Part shown: one piece after another, positions 9,665 to 17,158 of the stretch
Layout of the letters: every line of letters begins with the position of its first letter
Numbering within the stretch: position 1 is the first letter of the stretch
Assembly: GCF_036013915.1 (NCBI RefSeq)
Contig: NZ_CP107899.1
Span: 496,001-560,000 of the forward strand
Source: Streptomyces sp. NBC_00464
GTDB taxonomy: Bacteria; Actinomycetota; Actinomycetes; Streptomycetales; Streptomycetaceae
Length of the DNA: 64,000 nucleotides
Reading direction: 5' to 3'
Made by a program: the position numbers and the translations under genes
The notes under the pieces: generated by a model
The model's input: only the letters and a program-made list of their open reading frames with translations
Told to the model about the DNA's origin: nothing
Database searches by the model: none

Positions 9665-10156
9665 GTGACCACCAATGACTACGCCGTGTACATCGCCGGT
9701 CTCCCGAAGGTGCTGGCCGGTGCGGCCTGCATCTTCCGCGACGCGCAGGGACGGGTGCTGCTCGTCGAACCGAACTACCGCGAGGGCTGGACGCTGCCCG
9801 GCGGCACGATCGAGTCGGCGCAGGGCGAGACCCCGCGCCAGGGGGCCCGGCGCGAGTCGGCCGAGGAGATCGGCCTCGACCTGGAGCCGGGCCGGCTGCT
9901 CGTGGTCGACTGGGCGCGCGGCAGCGCGCGACCGCCGATCGTGGCCTATGTGTACGACGGCGGGGTTCTGGACGAGGAGCAGCTGAAGGCGGTCCGGCTC
10001 CAGGAGGAGGAGCTCGTGTCCTGGAAGCTCGTCGAGCCCGCGGAGATCGACCGCTACCTGCTGGGCTCGCTCCGCGGGCGCGTACGGGCGGCGTTGGACG
10101 CGCTGGAGTCCGGCGCGGGCACCGTGGAACTGGAGGACGGCGGCCCCGTCGGCTGA
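9665..10156 (+). CDS. Nudix hydrolase
   Basis: Pyrophosphohydrolase of a nucleoside-diphosphate derivative; substrate not readable. The Nudix box is present as LPGGTIESAQGET followed by a stretch ending RRESAEEIGLDL, with the catalytic REXXEE intact. The loop between the GG and the first Glu is two residues longer than the common GGxxExGE form. Two tandem GTGs (9662, 9665) could start it; I prefer 9665 because TACGCT then lies exactly 6 bases upstream, as in other leaderless genes here. 163 aa, a normal single-domain size. Convergent with the small RHH gene across an inverted repeat. Confidence 0.88.
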   Translation: MTTNDYAVYIAGLPKVLAGAACIFRDAQGRVLLVEPNYREGWTLPGGTIESAQGETPRQGARRESAEEIGLDLEPGRLLVVDWARGSARPPIVAYVYDGGVLDEEQLKAVRLQEEELVSWKLVEPAEIDRYLLGSLRGRVRAALDALESGAGTVELEDGGPVG

Positions 10157-10184
10157 CGGTCGGGCTCCGGGCCGCCGGTCAGCC
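10151..10184. terminator. Inverted repeat spanning both convergent stop codons
   Basis: GGCTGAC (10151-10157) and GTCAGCC (10178-10184) enclose a GC-rich loop. Each arm contains a stop codon of the convergent Nudix or RHH gene. Likely a compact shared terminator. Confidence 0.5.
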
Positions 10185-10379
10185 CTGCTGCTCCTGCGGC
10201 CTGATCCCGTCCTCGCGCACGGTCTCCTCACGTGCCGCCGTCCGGGCCTCGGTGCGGTGGCCGCGTGCGATGTAGTCGCGTACGACGAGTTCGACGGCGT
10301 CCTGGGGGCTGCCGACGCCTGCGAGCACCATCACTTCGACCACGAGTTCCGCGTCCAGACTGACTGTCACCTTCGCCAT
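10179..10379 (-). CDS. Ribbon-helix-helix, VapB-like antitoxin-family protein (no toxin alongside)
   Basis: 66-residue protein starting MAKVTVSLDAELV, the beta-strand of a ribbon-helix-helix DNA-binding fold, then AVELVVRDYIARGHR and a charged tail. This is the usual build of VapB/DUF2191-type antitoxins. The ATG at 10379 is the first Met of that strand. No PIN-domain or other toxin lies next to it: the neighbours are a Nudix hydrolase (convergent) and a sirtuin (divergent, start 67 bases away). It may be an orphan antitoxin or a small autoregulator acting on the shared upstream region. Confidence 0.7.
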   Translation of the reverse strand: MAKVTVSLDAELVVEVMVLAGVGSPQDAVELVVRDYIARGHRTEARTAAREETVREDGIRPQEQQG

Positions 10380-10434
10380 GGCGGCGACCGTAGCAGCACC
10401 CGATATCGCCTCGCGAGATGCGGCGCGCGGTGCG

Positions 10435-10440
10435 TACGCT
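10435..10440 (+). promoter_or_regulatory. -10 element for a leaderless sirtuin transcript
   Basis: TACGCT followed by 6 bases and the ATG at 10447. No RBS lies between them. Confidence 0.55.
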
Positions 10441-10446
10441 CGCCGC

Positions 10447-11202
10447 ATGACACTCGTGGCGATCCTCAGCGGCGCCGGCATCTCCACGGACTCCGGCATC
10501 CCCGACTACCGCGGGCCCAACGGTCTGTGGCGCAAGGACCCGGAGGCCGAGAAGCTCGTCCGGTACGACCTGTACATGGCCGATCCCGAGATCCGCCGCC
10601 GCTCCTGGCAGATGCGGCGCACCACCGCGACGTGGAACGCCGAGCCGAACGCGGCCCACCGCGCGGTGGCGGACCTGGAGCGGGCGGGCGTGGCGGTCCG
10701 GGTGATCACGCAGAATGTCGACGGTCTGCACCAGGCGGCCGGTCTCTCCGCGCGCAAGGTCTTCGAACTGCACGGCACCGCACTCCAGGTGGTGTGCACC
10801 CGCTGTCACGCCCGCTCGACGATGGCCGAGGCCCTGGCCCGGGTCGAGGCCGGGGAGCCGGATCCGCCGTGCGGTGTGTGCGGCGGGATCCTCAAGGCGG
10901 CCACGGTCATGTTCGGTGAACGGCTCGACCCGGTGGTGCTGGGCAACGCGATGGCGGTGGCCAAGGGCTGCGAGGTGTTCATCGCGGTCGGTACGACGCT
11001 CCAGGTGCAGCCCGCCGCCTCGCTGGCCGGCATCGCGGCGGAGCACGGGGCGCGGCTGATCGTGATGAACGCGGAGCCCACGCCGTACGACGCGCTGGCG
11101 CAGGAGACGATCCGGGAGCCGATCGGCACGGCGCTGCCCGCCCTGCTCAACCGGTTGGCGGACGAGGCGGGTTCGGCCCAGGGGGCAGGTACCGGGACCT
11201 GA
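10447..11202 (+). CDS. Sir2-family NAD-dependent protein deacylase
   Basis: Sirtuin (251 aa) that removes acyl groups from lysine using NAD, releasing nicotinamide and O-acyl-ADP-ribose; cytoplasmic. Visible motifs: GAGISTDSGIPDYRG (NAD-binding start), TQNVDGLH, catalytic His in ELHGTA, a zinc site CTRCHA ... CGVCGG (two CxxC pairs), VGTTLQVQPAASL and MNAEPTPYD near the end. The ATG at 10447 has TACGCT six bases upstream, fitting a leaderless mRNA; the frame continues 23 codons upstream through an unlikely leader. A macro-domain protein that could process its product is encoded at 39 kb. The methyltransferase gene follows directly. Confidence 0.94.
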   Translation: MTLVAILSGAGISTDSGIPDYRGPNGLWRKDPEAEKLVRYDLYMADPEIRRRSWQMRRTTATWNAEPNAAHRAVADLERAGVAVRVITQNVDGLHQAAGLSARKVFELHGTALQVVCTRCHARSTMAEALARVEAGEPDPPCGVCGGILKAATVMFGERLDPVVLGNAMAVAKGCEVFIAVGTTLQVQPAASLAGIAAEHGARLIVMNAEPTPYDALAQETIREPIGTALPALLNRLADEAGSAQGAGTGT

Positions 11203-11218
11203 TGTCGGTGGGCGCCGG

Positions 11219-11224
11219 TACGGT
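11219..11224 (+). promoter_or_regulatory. Possible -10 element for the methyltransferase
   Basis: TACGGT 7 bases before the ATG at 11232, with no RBS; compatible with a leaderless start. Confidence 0.4.
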
Positions 11225-11231
11225 CCGGGGC

Positions 11232-11879
11232 ATGACTGCCGCTTCCTCCCTCAGCACCACGCGCACCTCGTACGACACCGTCGCCGTCGACTACGCGTCC
11301 CTGCTCGCCGACGAGCTCGCGGCCAAGCCGCTGGACCGCGCGATGCTCGGCGCCTTCGCCGAGCAGGTGACGGCCGACGGCGGCGGGCCCGTCGCCGATC
11401 TCGGCTGCGGGCCGGGCCGGGTGACGGCGTATCTGCGGGACATCGGGCTGCCGGCGTTCGGCGTCGATCTGTCGCCCGGCATGGTGGCGGAGGCCCGTCG
11501 GCGCCACCCGGACCTGCGGTTCGATGTGGGCACGATGAGCCCCCTGGACCTGGCGGACGGTTCGCTGCGCGGGGCTCTCGCCTGGTACTCGCTCGTCCAC
11601 ACCCCGCCGGAGGAACTGGAGCTGTACGTGACGGAGTTCCACCGGGTGCTGGCCCCGGGCGGCCATCTGCTGCTGGCGTTCAAGGTGGGCGACGAGCGGG
11701 TCCGGCTGGAGCACGCGTACGGGCATCCCGTCGACCTCGATGTCTACCGGTTCTCCCCCGAGCGGGTCGCCGGGCTGCTGCTGCGTGCCGGTTTCGAGGT
11801 AACGGCCAGGCTGGTCCGGGCGGCGGACCGGCGGGAGGCCACCCCGCAGGCGTTCCTGCTCGCGCGGAGGCCCGCGTAG
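11232..11879 (+). CDS. Class I SAM-dependent methyltransferase
   Basis: Small-molecule-type methyltransferase (215 aa) with motif I VADLGCGPGRVTAYL, an acidic residue after strand 2 (GVDLSPGMV), motif III-like region LAWYSLVHTPPEEL and LAPGGHLLLAFK. The acceptor is unknown. Start ATG 11232; a TTG/ATG-like start upstream at 11202 would overlap the sirtuin stop but lacks support. Convergent with the CGNR regulator. Confidence 0.85.
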   Translation: MTAASSLSTTRTSYDTVAVDYASLLADELAAKPLDRAMLGAFAEQVTADGGGPVADLGCGPGRVTAYLRDIGLPAFGVDLSPGMVAEARRRHPDLRFDVGTMSPLDLADGSLRGALAWYSLVHTPPEELELYVTEFHRVLAPGGHLLLAFKVGDERVRLEHAYGHPVDLDVYRFSPERVAGLLLRAGFEVTARLVRAADRREATPQAFLLARRPA

Positions 11880-11901
11880 GAGTTCGACGTTCCCGGGGCC
11901 G

Positions 11902-12495
11902 CTACCGCTGGGCGTCCGGCGCCTCCCCCTTGTGGCGCCGGTAGTAGCGGGCCACCCGGGCGCGGTTGCCGCAGCGCTCGGCCGAGCACCAGCGGCGGCG
12001 CGGGTGGGCGGGCACGAACAGCATCGTGCAGTCCTCCGCCTCGCACTCCCGGATCCTCGCGAGCGCCGGGTCCGCCAGCAGCCCGGCCACCTCCTCGGCC
12101 AGGGCCGCGGCCACCCGCACACCGAGCGGGCCCGAGCGGCGGGCCGTCACCGCGACGGCGTCGCCGTCCCATTCCGCGTACCGGATGGCGGGGGCGGCGA
12201 GCTGGGCCTCGTTGAGCCCGCTCAGGGCGGACACCGGCGGGCACTCGCCGTGACGGGCCGCCGCGACGGCGAGCGCCGCGTGTGCCCGGACCGCGCGTAC
12301 CGCCACCAGATCGTCCGGGGTCGCCTCCCCCACCCCTGTGGCTCCGGGCAGCCGCTCCCCCTCCAGGGCCAGCCAGGCCAGCAGCCCGGCCGTGTCCGCC
12401 AGCTGATCGGCCGGCGGCCCTTGCGCCGTGTACGGCAGCGTGTTGAGCAGGTCCAGGGCGAGCAGCTCGCCGGTCAGGGGCTCAAGACCATTCAT
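11902..12495 (-). CDS. CGNR zinc-finger (ABATE-type) transcriptional regulator
   Basis: 197-aa regulator with an N-terminal ABATE domain (LALDLLNTLP) that probably senses stress or a ligand. A C-terminal CGNR zinc finger reads CEAEDCTMLFV ... RWCSAERCGNRARVARYYRR. It is divergent from an alpha/beta hydrolase, and three copies of a CTAATGC element lie in the 86-base gap, so it probably controls itself and the hydrolase. On its own strand TAGCAT sits 7 bases before the ATG, so its mRNA may be leaderless; the AAGGAGGTGA further upstream is too far away to act as an RBS. Confidence 0.85.
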   Translation of the reverse strand: MNGLEPLTGELLALDLLNTLPYTAQGPPADQLADTAGLLAWLALEGERLPGATGVGEATPDDLVAVRAVRAHAALAVAAARHGECPPVSALSGLNEAQLAAPAIRYAEWDGDAVAVTARRSGPLGVRVAAALAEEVAGLLADPALARIRECEAEDCTMLFVPAHPRRRWCSAERCGNRARVARYYRRHKGEAPDAQR

Positions 12496-12498
12496 GTA

Positions 12499-12554
12499 CC
12501 TAATGCTAACTCACCTCCTTGACGCATTAGGACTCTCCCGCGTAGAACTAATGC
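12499..12554. promoter_or_regulatory. Shared operator/promoter of the CGNR regulator and hydrolase
   Basis: CCTAATGC (12499-12506), its inverted copy GCATTAGG (12524-12531) and a direct copy CTAATGC (12548-12554). On the plus strand TTGACG (12519-12524), an 18-base spacer and TAGAAC (12543-12548) form a promoter; the second element sits in the spacer and the third at the expected start of transcription. On the minus strand the first element overlaps TAGCAT, the likely -10 of the regulator. Confidence 0.65.
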
Positions 12555-12581
12555 ATCGAGCCACCAAGGAGGCATGTGAAC

Positions 12582-13499
12582 ATGGCGATTCAAGCTGTTC
12601 CGCACATCCGTCACCGTCATATCGAGGTCGACGGCGTCCGTGTCTTCTACCGCGAGTCGCTCCCCGTCGGCGCGGCGGACGACGCCCCCGTGATGCTGCT
12701 GCTGCACGGCTTTCCGTCGGCCTCGCACCAGTTCCGCCGGCTGATGGACGTGCTCGGCGCCCACTACCGCCTCATCGCCCCGGACTACCCGGGCTTCGGC
12801 CGCAGCGACGCCCCGGCGTCCTCGACCGCGGGCGGCCCGTTCACGTACACCTTCGACCGGCTCGCCGACATCACCGAGGGCTTCGTGCGGCAGCTCGGGC
12901 TGTCCCGCTTCGTCCTGTACGTGTTCGACTTCGGCGCCCCCGTCGGGTTCCGGCTCGCCGCCCGCCACCCGGAGTGGATCGCCGGACTGGTGGTCCAGAA
13001 CGGCAACGCGTACGAGGAGGGGCTGTCGCAGCAGGCCCGCGACTTCATCGCCCTTCGGCCGGAGGCCCCCGGCGCCGCGGACACCGTGCGGTCGCTGCTG
13101 ACCCTGCCCGCCACGCGTGGCCAGTACGAGGGCGGCACCGCCGATCCGGAGCTGGTGGCGCCCGACGGCTGGACCCTGGACCAGCACTTCCTGGATCTGC
13201 CGGGCCGCACCCAGCCGCAGCTGGACCTGGCCTTCGACTACCACTCCAATGTGGCTCTCTACCCGCAGTGGCAGGACTGGCTGCGCCAGCACACCCCGCC
13301 GGCGCTCGTCGTCTGGGGCGCAGCGGACATGTTCTTCCCCGAGCCCGGCGCCCGCGCCTATCTGCGCGATCTCCCGGACGCCGAACTGCACCTCTTCGAG
13401 ACCGGGCACTTCGCCCTGGAGGACCACCTCCCGCAGATCGCACCGCTGATCGCGGACTTCCTGGACCGCACGTGGGCGGCGGATGGCCGTGTGCGGTAA
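12582..13499 (+). CDS. Alpha/beta-fold hydrolase, epoxide hydrolase/dehalogenase-like
   Basis: 305-aa alpha/beta hydrolase. The nucleophile elbow is YVFDFGAPVGF, with Asp instead of Ser, which places it with epoxide hydrolases and haloalkane dehalogenases. Other marks are LLLHGFPSASHQF (oxyanion region), DYPGFGRSD and the catalytic His in ETGHFALEDH near the C-terminus. The ATG at 12582 has AAGGAGG nine bases upstream; a GTG six bases earlier is too close to that RBS. Probably controlled by the divergent CGNR regulator, suggesting detoxification of an electrophile (inference). Confidence 0.85.
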   Translation: MAIQAVPHIRHRHIEVDGVRVFYRESLPVGAADDAPVMLLLHGFPSASHQFRRLMDVLGAHYRLIAPDYPGFGRSDAPASSTAGGPFTYTFDRLADITEGFVRQLGLSRFVLYVFDFGAPVGFRLAARHPEWIAGLVVQNGNAYEEGLSQQARDFIALRPEAPGAADTVRSLLTLPATRGQYEGGTADPELVAPDGWTLDQHFLDLPGRTQPQLDLAFDYHSNVALYPQWQDWLRQHTPPALVVWGAADMFFPEPGARAYLRDLPDAELHLFETGHFALEDHLPQIAPLIADFLDRTWAADGRVR

Positions 13500-13510
13500 C
13501 GTTGACGGCT

Positions 13511-13616
13511 GCGAAGGGGAGTAGCCCTGCAAACCGGTCGTCGACACACTGGAACCTCCGGGTTCCCGGTGGCCGGGCTCGTGGATCATTACGGGCGGGC
13601 GAGACCTTCGGTCAGG
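13511..13616 (+). ncRNA. yybP-ykoY-type manganese riboswitch
   Basis: The 5' consensus GAAGGGGAGTAGCC is at 13513-13526. After about 70 bases of paired arms, the conserved 3' part GGGCGAGACCTTCGGTC follows, matching the second half of the yybP-ykoY aptamer (GCAAGACC-like loop). It directly precedes a GDT1/UPF0016-family exporter, the expected partner of this Mn2+-sensing element. Recognition is from remembered consensus, not a covariance search. TAACGT overlapping the hydrolase stop codon may be the -10. Confidence 0.78.
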
Positions 13617-13734
13617 TATGACACGCCCACGCCCCGTGGGCGGCGCCGTCATGCCGGGCCGAGTGGTCCTCCGAAAAGCCCGAGCGGCACTTCGCGAAGA
13701 TCCGGGGCCCGGCTCCAACAGAAAGCCACCCGGA

Positions 13735-14319
13735 ATGCATCTCGACCCCCTGGCGATCCTCACCGCTTTCGGGCTGATCTTCCTCGCGGAGCTCCCCGAC
13801 AAGACGATGTTCGCGTCGCTGGCCATGGGCACGCGCATGCGCCCGCTCTACGTCTGGTTCGGCACGTCGTCCGCGTTCATCGTCCATGTCGCCATCGCGG
13901 TCGGGGCGGGCGGCCTGCTCGGCCTGCTGCCCGACTGGATCGTCAAGCTCGTCTCCGCCTCCCTCTTCGCCTTCGGCGCGTTCATGCTGCTCAGGGCCGA
14001 CGCCGGCGATGACGACGAGGAGGGCGGCCCGAAGACGGTGACGGGCTTCTGGCCGGTGTACTCCACCGCCTTCATGGCGGTGTTCATCAGCGAGTGGGGC
14101 GACCTCACCCAGATCACGACGGCCAACCTGGCCGCGAGCAACGGCGCCTGGTCCACCGCGATCGGATCCGCCGCCGCCCTGATGTCCGTATCGGCGCTGG
14201 CTCTGCTCGCGGGACGGTTCATCGCCAAGCGGGTACCCCTCAAGACCGTGCAGCGCATCGGCGGGGTGTGCATGCTGGGACTGGCGATCTGGACGGTCAT
14301 CGAGATCTTCACCGGCTGA
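13735..14319 (+). CDS. GDT1/TMEM165 (UPF0016) family cation exporter, probable Mn2+ efflux
   Basis: Six-span membrane protein (194 aa) with the duplicated family motif: ELPDKT in the first half and EWGDLT in the second (consensus E-x-G-D-K/R-T/S). The first copy has Pro in place of Gly. An acidic loop (DAGDDDEEGG) separates the halves. I use the ATG at 13735, which starts the first transmembrane half; upstream Mets at 13618 and 13651 lie inside or just after the riboswitch. The riboswitch indicates expression when Mn2+ is high, so the job is probably manganese export. Confidence 0.88.
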   Translation: MHLDPLAILTAFGLIFLAELPDKTMFASLAMGTRMRPLYVWFGTSSAFIVHVAIAVGAGGLLGLLPDWIVKLVSASLFAFGAFMLLRADAGDDDEEGGPKTVTGFWPVYSTAFMAVFISEWGDLTQITTANLAASNGAWSTAIGSAAALMSVSALALLAGRFIAKRVPLKTVQRIGGVCMLGLAIWTVIEIFTG

Positions 14320-14334
14320 CCGGACCTGCATCAC

Positions 14335-14366
14335 GAAGGGCTCCGCGTGCCTGCGCGGAGCCCTTC
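14335..14366. terminator. Bidirectional terminator hairpin
   Basis: Perfect 13-bp arms (GAAGGGCTCCGCG and its complement) around a 6-base loop between the convergent exporter and ogt genes. Confidence 0.85.
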
Positions 14367-14378
14367 GCCGTTCAGCCC

Positions 14379-14903
14379 CTAGAAAAGCGCCGGAGCGCTG
14401 TCCTGCGTACCGTTCTCGAAGGCCAGCAGGCGCTGCTTGCGGTCGAGACCGCCGCCGTATCCGGTGAGGCTCCCCGAGGCTCCGATCACCCGGTGGCAGG
14501 GCACGATGATGCCGACCGGGTTCTTGCCGTTGGCCAGCCCCACCGCGCGTGAGGCGCCGGGCTTGCCGAGGTTCTCGGCCAGTTCTCCGTACGTACGGGT
14601 CTCGCCGTACGGAATCCGCTGGAGCTCGGCCCAGACGGAGCACTGGAACGGGGTACCGGCCAGGTGCAGCGGAAGGTCGAAATCCCGCAGCTCACCGGCG
14701 AAGTAGGCGTCCAGTTGCTCGACGACCTCGTCGAAGGGGCCGGGGTCGGCCTCGCCGAAGGTCTCCTCGGGCGGCCGGTGGCGCTGACCGGTCATATAGA
14801 GGCCGGCGAGAACCCGGTCGGTGGCGACGAGGGTCAGTGGACCGTAAGGGCTGTCGATCACGGTGTGCTGTCGGGTCGCCCGGGTGGCGCGTGCTGTGGT
14901 CAC
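14379..14903 (-). CDS. ogt: Methylated-DNA--protein-cysteine methyltransferase
   Basis: Removes alkyl groups from O6-alkylguanine by suicide transfer to its own Cys (174 aa). Active site IVPCHRVIG; also the family helix PFQCSVWAELQRIPYGETRTYGELA and GGLDRKQRLLAFE at the end. The GTG at 14903 overlaps the stop of the upstream Ada-AlkA gene (GTGA), so both are translated from one message and repair proteins for O- and N-alkyl lesions are produced together. A downstream hairpin ends the operon. Confidence 0.95.
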   Translation of the reverse strand: MTTARATRATRQHTVIDSPYGPLTLVATDRVLAGLYMTGQRHRPPEETFGEADPGPFDEVVEQLDAYFAGELRDFDLPLHLAGTPFQCSVWAELQRIPYGETRTYGELAENLGKPGASRAVGLANGKNPVGIIVPCHRVIGASGSLTGYGGGLDRKQRLLAFENGTQDSAPALF

Positions 14904-16387
14904 GAGGAACTTCCTTGCGCGGGAAGGTGGTTGATGGGGTGGTCGTCGACCGTCCACAGGTACTGCACGGCATAGGCCCGCCAGGGCCGCCAGCCCGCCG
15001 CTCGCGCGGTGAGCGCGGCCGGTGTCGAGGGCAGGCCCAGCTGCTGGGCGGCCCGCCGGATGCCGAGGTCCGTCGGCAGGAAGGCGTCCGGGTCGCCGAG
15101 CGCCCGCATGGCGATGACCTCGACGGTCCAGGGGCCGAATCCGGGCAGCGCGTCCAGTTCGGCCCGCGCCTTCTCCCAGTCGGTGTCGGTGCCCAGGCGC
15201 AGCGAGCCGTCCGCCAGTGCCCCGACGAGTGTGGTGAGGGTACGGCGGCGGCTGCGGGGCAGGGCGAGCTGCTCGGGGTCGAGTCCGGCCAGCGCCTGTG
15301 GTGCCGGGAAGAGATGGGTGAGGCCGCCCTCGGAGTCGTCGACGGGTGTGCCGTGGGCGGTGACCAGCCGGGCCGCGTGGGTCCGGGCGGCGGCAGTGGA
15401 CACCTGCTGGCCGAGCACGGCCCGGACCGCGAACTCCGCACCGTCGACGGTCCTCGGCACCCGGCGGCCCGGCGCCTCGTCCACCAGCGGGGCCAGCATG
15501 GGATCGGAGCGCAGCTGCTCGTCCACGGCGACCGGGTCGGCGTCCAGGTCCAGCAGCCAGCGGCACCGGCTGATGGCCACGGTGAGGTCGCGCGGGTCGG
15601 TGAGCGAGAGCCGGCAGGCGATGTGGTCGGTATGCGGGGTGAGGGCGACGATGCCGTGCCCGTGGGGCAGGTCGAGCGTGCGGCGGTAGGCCCCGTCGCG
15701 CCACTCCTCGACGCCCGGGACGGCCGTCGCGGCGAGGTGCCCGAAGAGGTTGCTGGGGTTGAGCGGGGCACGGTACGGAAGCCGTAGCGCTATCACCCCG
15801 GGCGTCACCGGCGGCCTCGTCGACCGGGCCGCGCGGCTGCGCAGCTCCCCCGGCGCGAGGGCGAAGACCTCACGCACGGTGTCGTTGAAGGTGCGGATCG
15901 AGGAGAACCCGGCCGCGAAAGCGATCTCGGCCATCGGCAGCCCGGTCGTCTCGATGAGCACCCGCGCGGTCTGCGCCCGCTGCGCCCGCGCCAGGGCCAG
16001 CGGTCCCGCGCCGAGCTCCGCGAGCAGCTGCCGCTCGATCTGGCGGGCCGAGTATCCGAGCCGGGTGGCCAGCCCCGGGACGCCCTCCCGGTCGACGACC
16101 CCGTCCCGGATGAGGCGCATCGCGCGGGCCACGGAGTCGGCGCGCGCGTTCCACTCGGGCGATCCGGGGCTGGTGTCGGGCCGGCACCGCTTGCAGGCCC
16201 GGAACCCGGCCTGCTGGCAGGCGGCGGCGCTCGGGTAGAAGGTCATGTTCTCGACCTTGGGCGGCACGACGGGGCAGCTCGGGCGGCAGTAGATCCGGGT
16301 GGTCAGGACCGCGGTGAAGAACCAGCCGTCGAACCGGGAGTCCTTGGACTGGACGGCCCGCACGCAGCGCTCGGTGTCGGTGTGCAT
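14900..16387 (-). CDS. Ada-AlkA fusion: methylphosphotriester sensor/AraC regulator and 3-methyladenine DNA glycosylase
   Basis: 495-aa fusion. Residues 1-80 form the Ada zinc domain: RIYCRPSCP and ACKRCRPD supply the Cys ligands, and the first Cys accepts methyl from phosphotriesters. Residues about 85-190 are an AraC-type HTH (LGYSARQIERQLL, FSSIRTFNDTVREVF). The remainder is AlkA-like: an N-terminal AlkA domain, then a HhH-GPD core (GALADGSLRL, LDALPGFGPWTVEVIAMRALGDPDAFLPTDLG) with the catalytic Asp in that last stretch. It probably activates its own transcription after alkylation damage and repairs N-alkyl bases. It is the first gene of a two-gene operon with ogt. Confidence 0.93.
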   Translation of the reverse strand: MHTDTERCVRAVQSKDSRFDGWFFTAVLTTRIYCRPSCPVVPPKVENMTFYPSAAACQQAGFRACKRCRPDTSPGSPEWNARADSVARAMRLIRDGVVDREGVPGLATRLGYSARQIERQLLAELGAGPLALARAQRAQTARVLIETTGLPMAEIAFAAGFSSIRTFNDTVREVFALAPGELRSRAARSTRPPVTPGVIALRLPYRAPLNPSNLFGHLAATAVPGVEEWRDGAYRRTLDLPHGHGIVALTPHTDHIACRLSLTDPRDLTVAISRCRWLLDLDADPVAVDEQLRSDPMLAPLVDEAPGRRVPRTVDGAEFAVRAVLGQQVSTAAARTHAARLVTAHGTPVDDSEGGLTHLFPAPQALAGLDPEQLALPRSRRRTLTTLVGALADGSLRLGTDTDWEKARAELDALPGFGPWTVEVIAMRALGDPDAFLPTDLGIRRAAQQLGLPSTPAALTARAAGWRPWRAYAVQYLWTVDDHPINHLPAQGSSS

Positions 16388-16501
16388 GATTCAAGGATGG
16401 GGCACGGTCCGGGGCCGCCGCTGGCGGGAATCCGACATCAGCGTCTCGTCACCGGGGCCCGCCCCCGAACCCTTCGCGTCGGACGGTGGGCATCGGCAGG
16501 G

Positions 16502-16972
16502 TCAGGTCGCGGCGGCGAAGTACGCGGCGGCGGCGGCGATGAAGCGGTCGTGCGCGGCCCGTGCGGCGTCCTGCGCCGCGATGAGCTCCTCCCTGCTCGT
16601 GGCGGCGTCGACCATGTCGTACGTGGCGACGACCATGGCCTGCGCGGTGGTGTGGACAGCCGGTTCGGGCACGAGGAGCCGCAGTGCGACCAGGGGACGG
16701 GTGATGGCGGAGCGGGTGGTGTGGGACCTGGCTCGCAACTCCTCCCGCTCGGCGTCGTCGGCGCCGCGCAGCAGCGCCTCCCCGCGCATCCACAGGGCCC
16801 GTCGGTGGTCGGAGCCGGCCGAGGCGAGTGTCGTCACGGCGTCGAGGCGGTCGCGGCGCAGCTGACCTGCAGCGGCCGCCCGCTCGGCACGGCCGGCTGC
16901 CAGATGGTGAAACGTGCCGGTGACGATGGATCCCAGGAGCGTCCCGATGACGGCGAGGACGGCGACTGTCAT
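16502..16972 (-). CDS. Uncharacterised membrane-anchored Ala-rich protein
   Basis: 156 residues of unknown function. One hydrophobic N-terminal helix (MTVAVLAVIGTLLGSIVTG) probably anchors it. The rest is helical and rich in Ala, Arg and Glu with coiled-coil character (AERAAAAGQLRRDRLDAV) and no recognisable catalytic motif. An AGGAGAG RBS precedes the ATG. Similar proteins are scattered in Streptomyces chromosomes and plasmids (pRL2-type hypothetical), a resemblance from memory only. It stands alone between the dpp-type operon terminator and the Ada-AlkA gene, on the same strand as both. Confidence 0.7.
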   Translation of the reverse strand: MTVAVLAVIGTLLGSIVTGTFHHLAAGRAERAAAAGQLRRDRLDAVTTLASAGSDHRRALWMRGEALLRGADDAEREELRARSHTTRSAITRPLVALRLLVPEPAVHTTAQAMVVATYDMVDAATSREELIAAQDAARAAHDRFIAAAAAYFAAAT

Positions 16973-17104
16973 GATCTGCTCTCCTGGCCGGGTTCAGGTC
17001 CCCGGGCAGGTGCCGGGGCGGGTGCGGCGATCGTCGGCCGAAAGTGCGAACTGACGTGGCAGCAGCGGCCGAAGGCCCGCCACAGCATAGATGCCGGCCG
17101 AGGG

Positions 17105-17140
17105 CCGGGCCGGGGAGAACACCGGATTCGCCCGGCCCGG
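17105..17140 (-). terminator. Terminator of the first oligopeptide ABC operon
   Basis: Perfect 10-bp arms (CCGGGCCGGG at 17105-17114, complement at 17131-17140) about 20 bases past the last ATPase stop. Confidence 0.7.
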
Positions 17141-17158
17141 AACCCACGCTCCCCGCCC

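Noticed and set aside
10179..10447. Toxin-antitoxin pair next to the sirtuin
   Set aside because: Only the RHH half is present; no toxin-like ORF lies within a few hundred bases on either strand.
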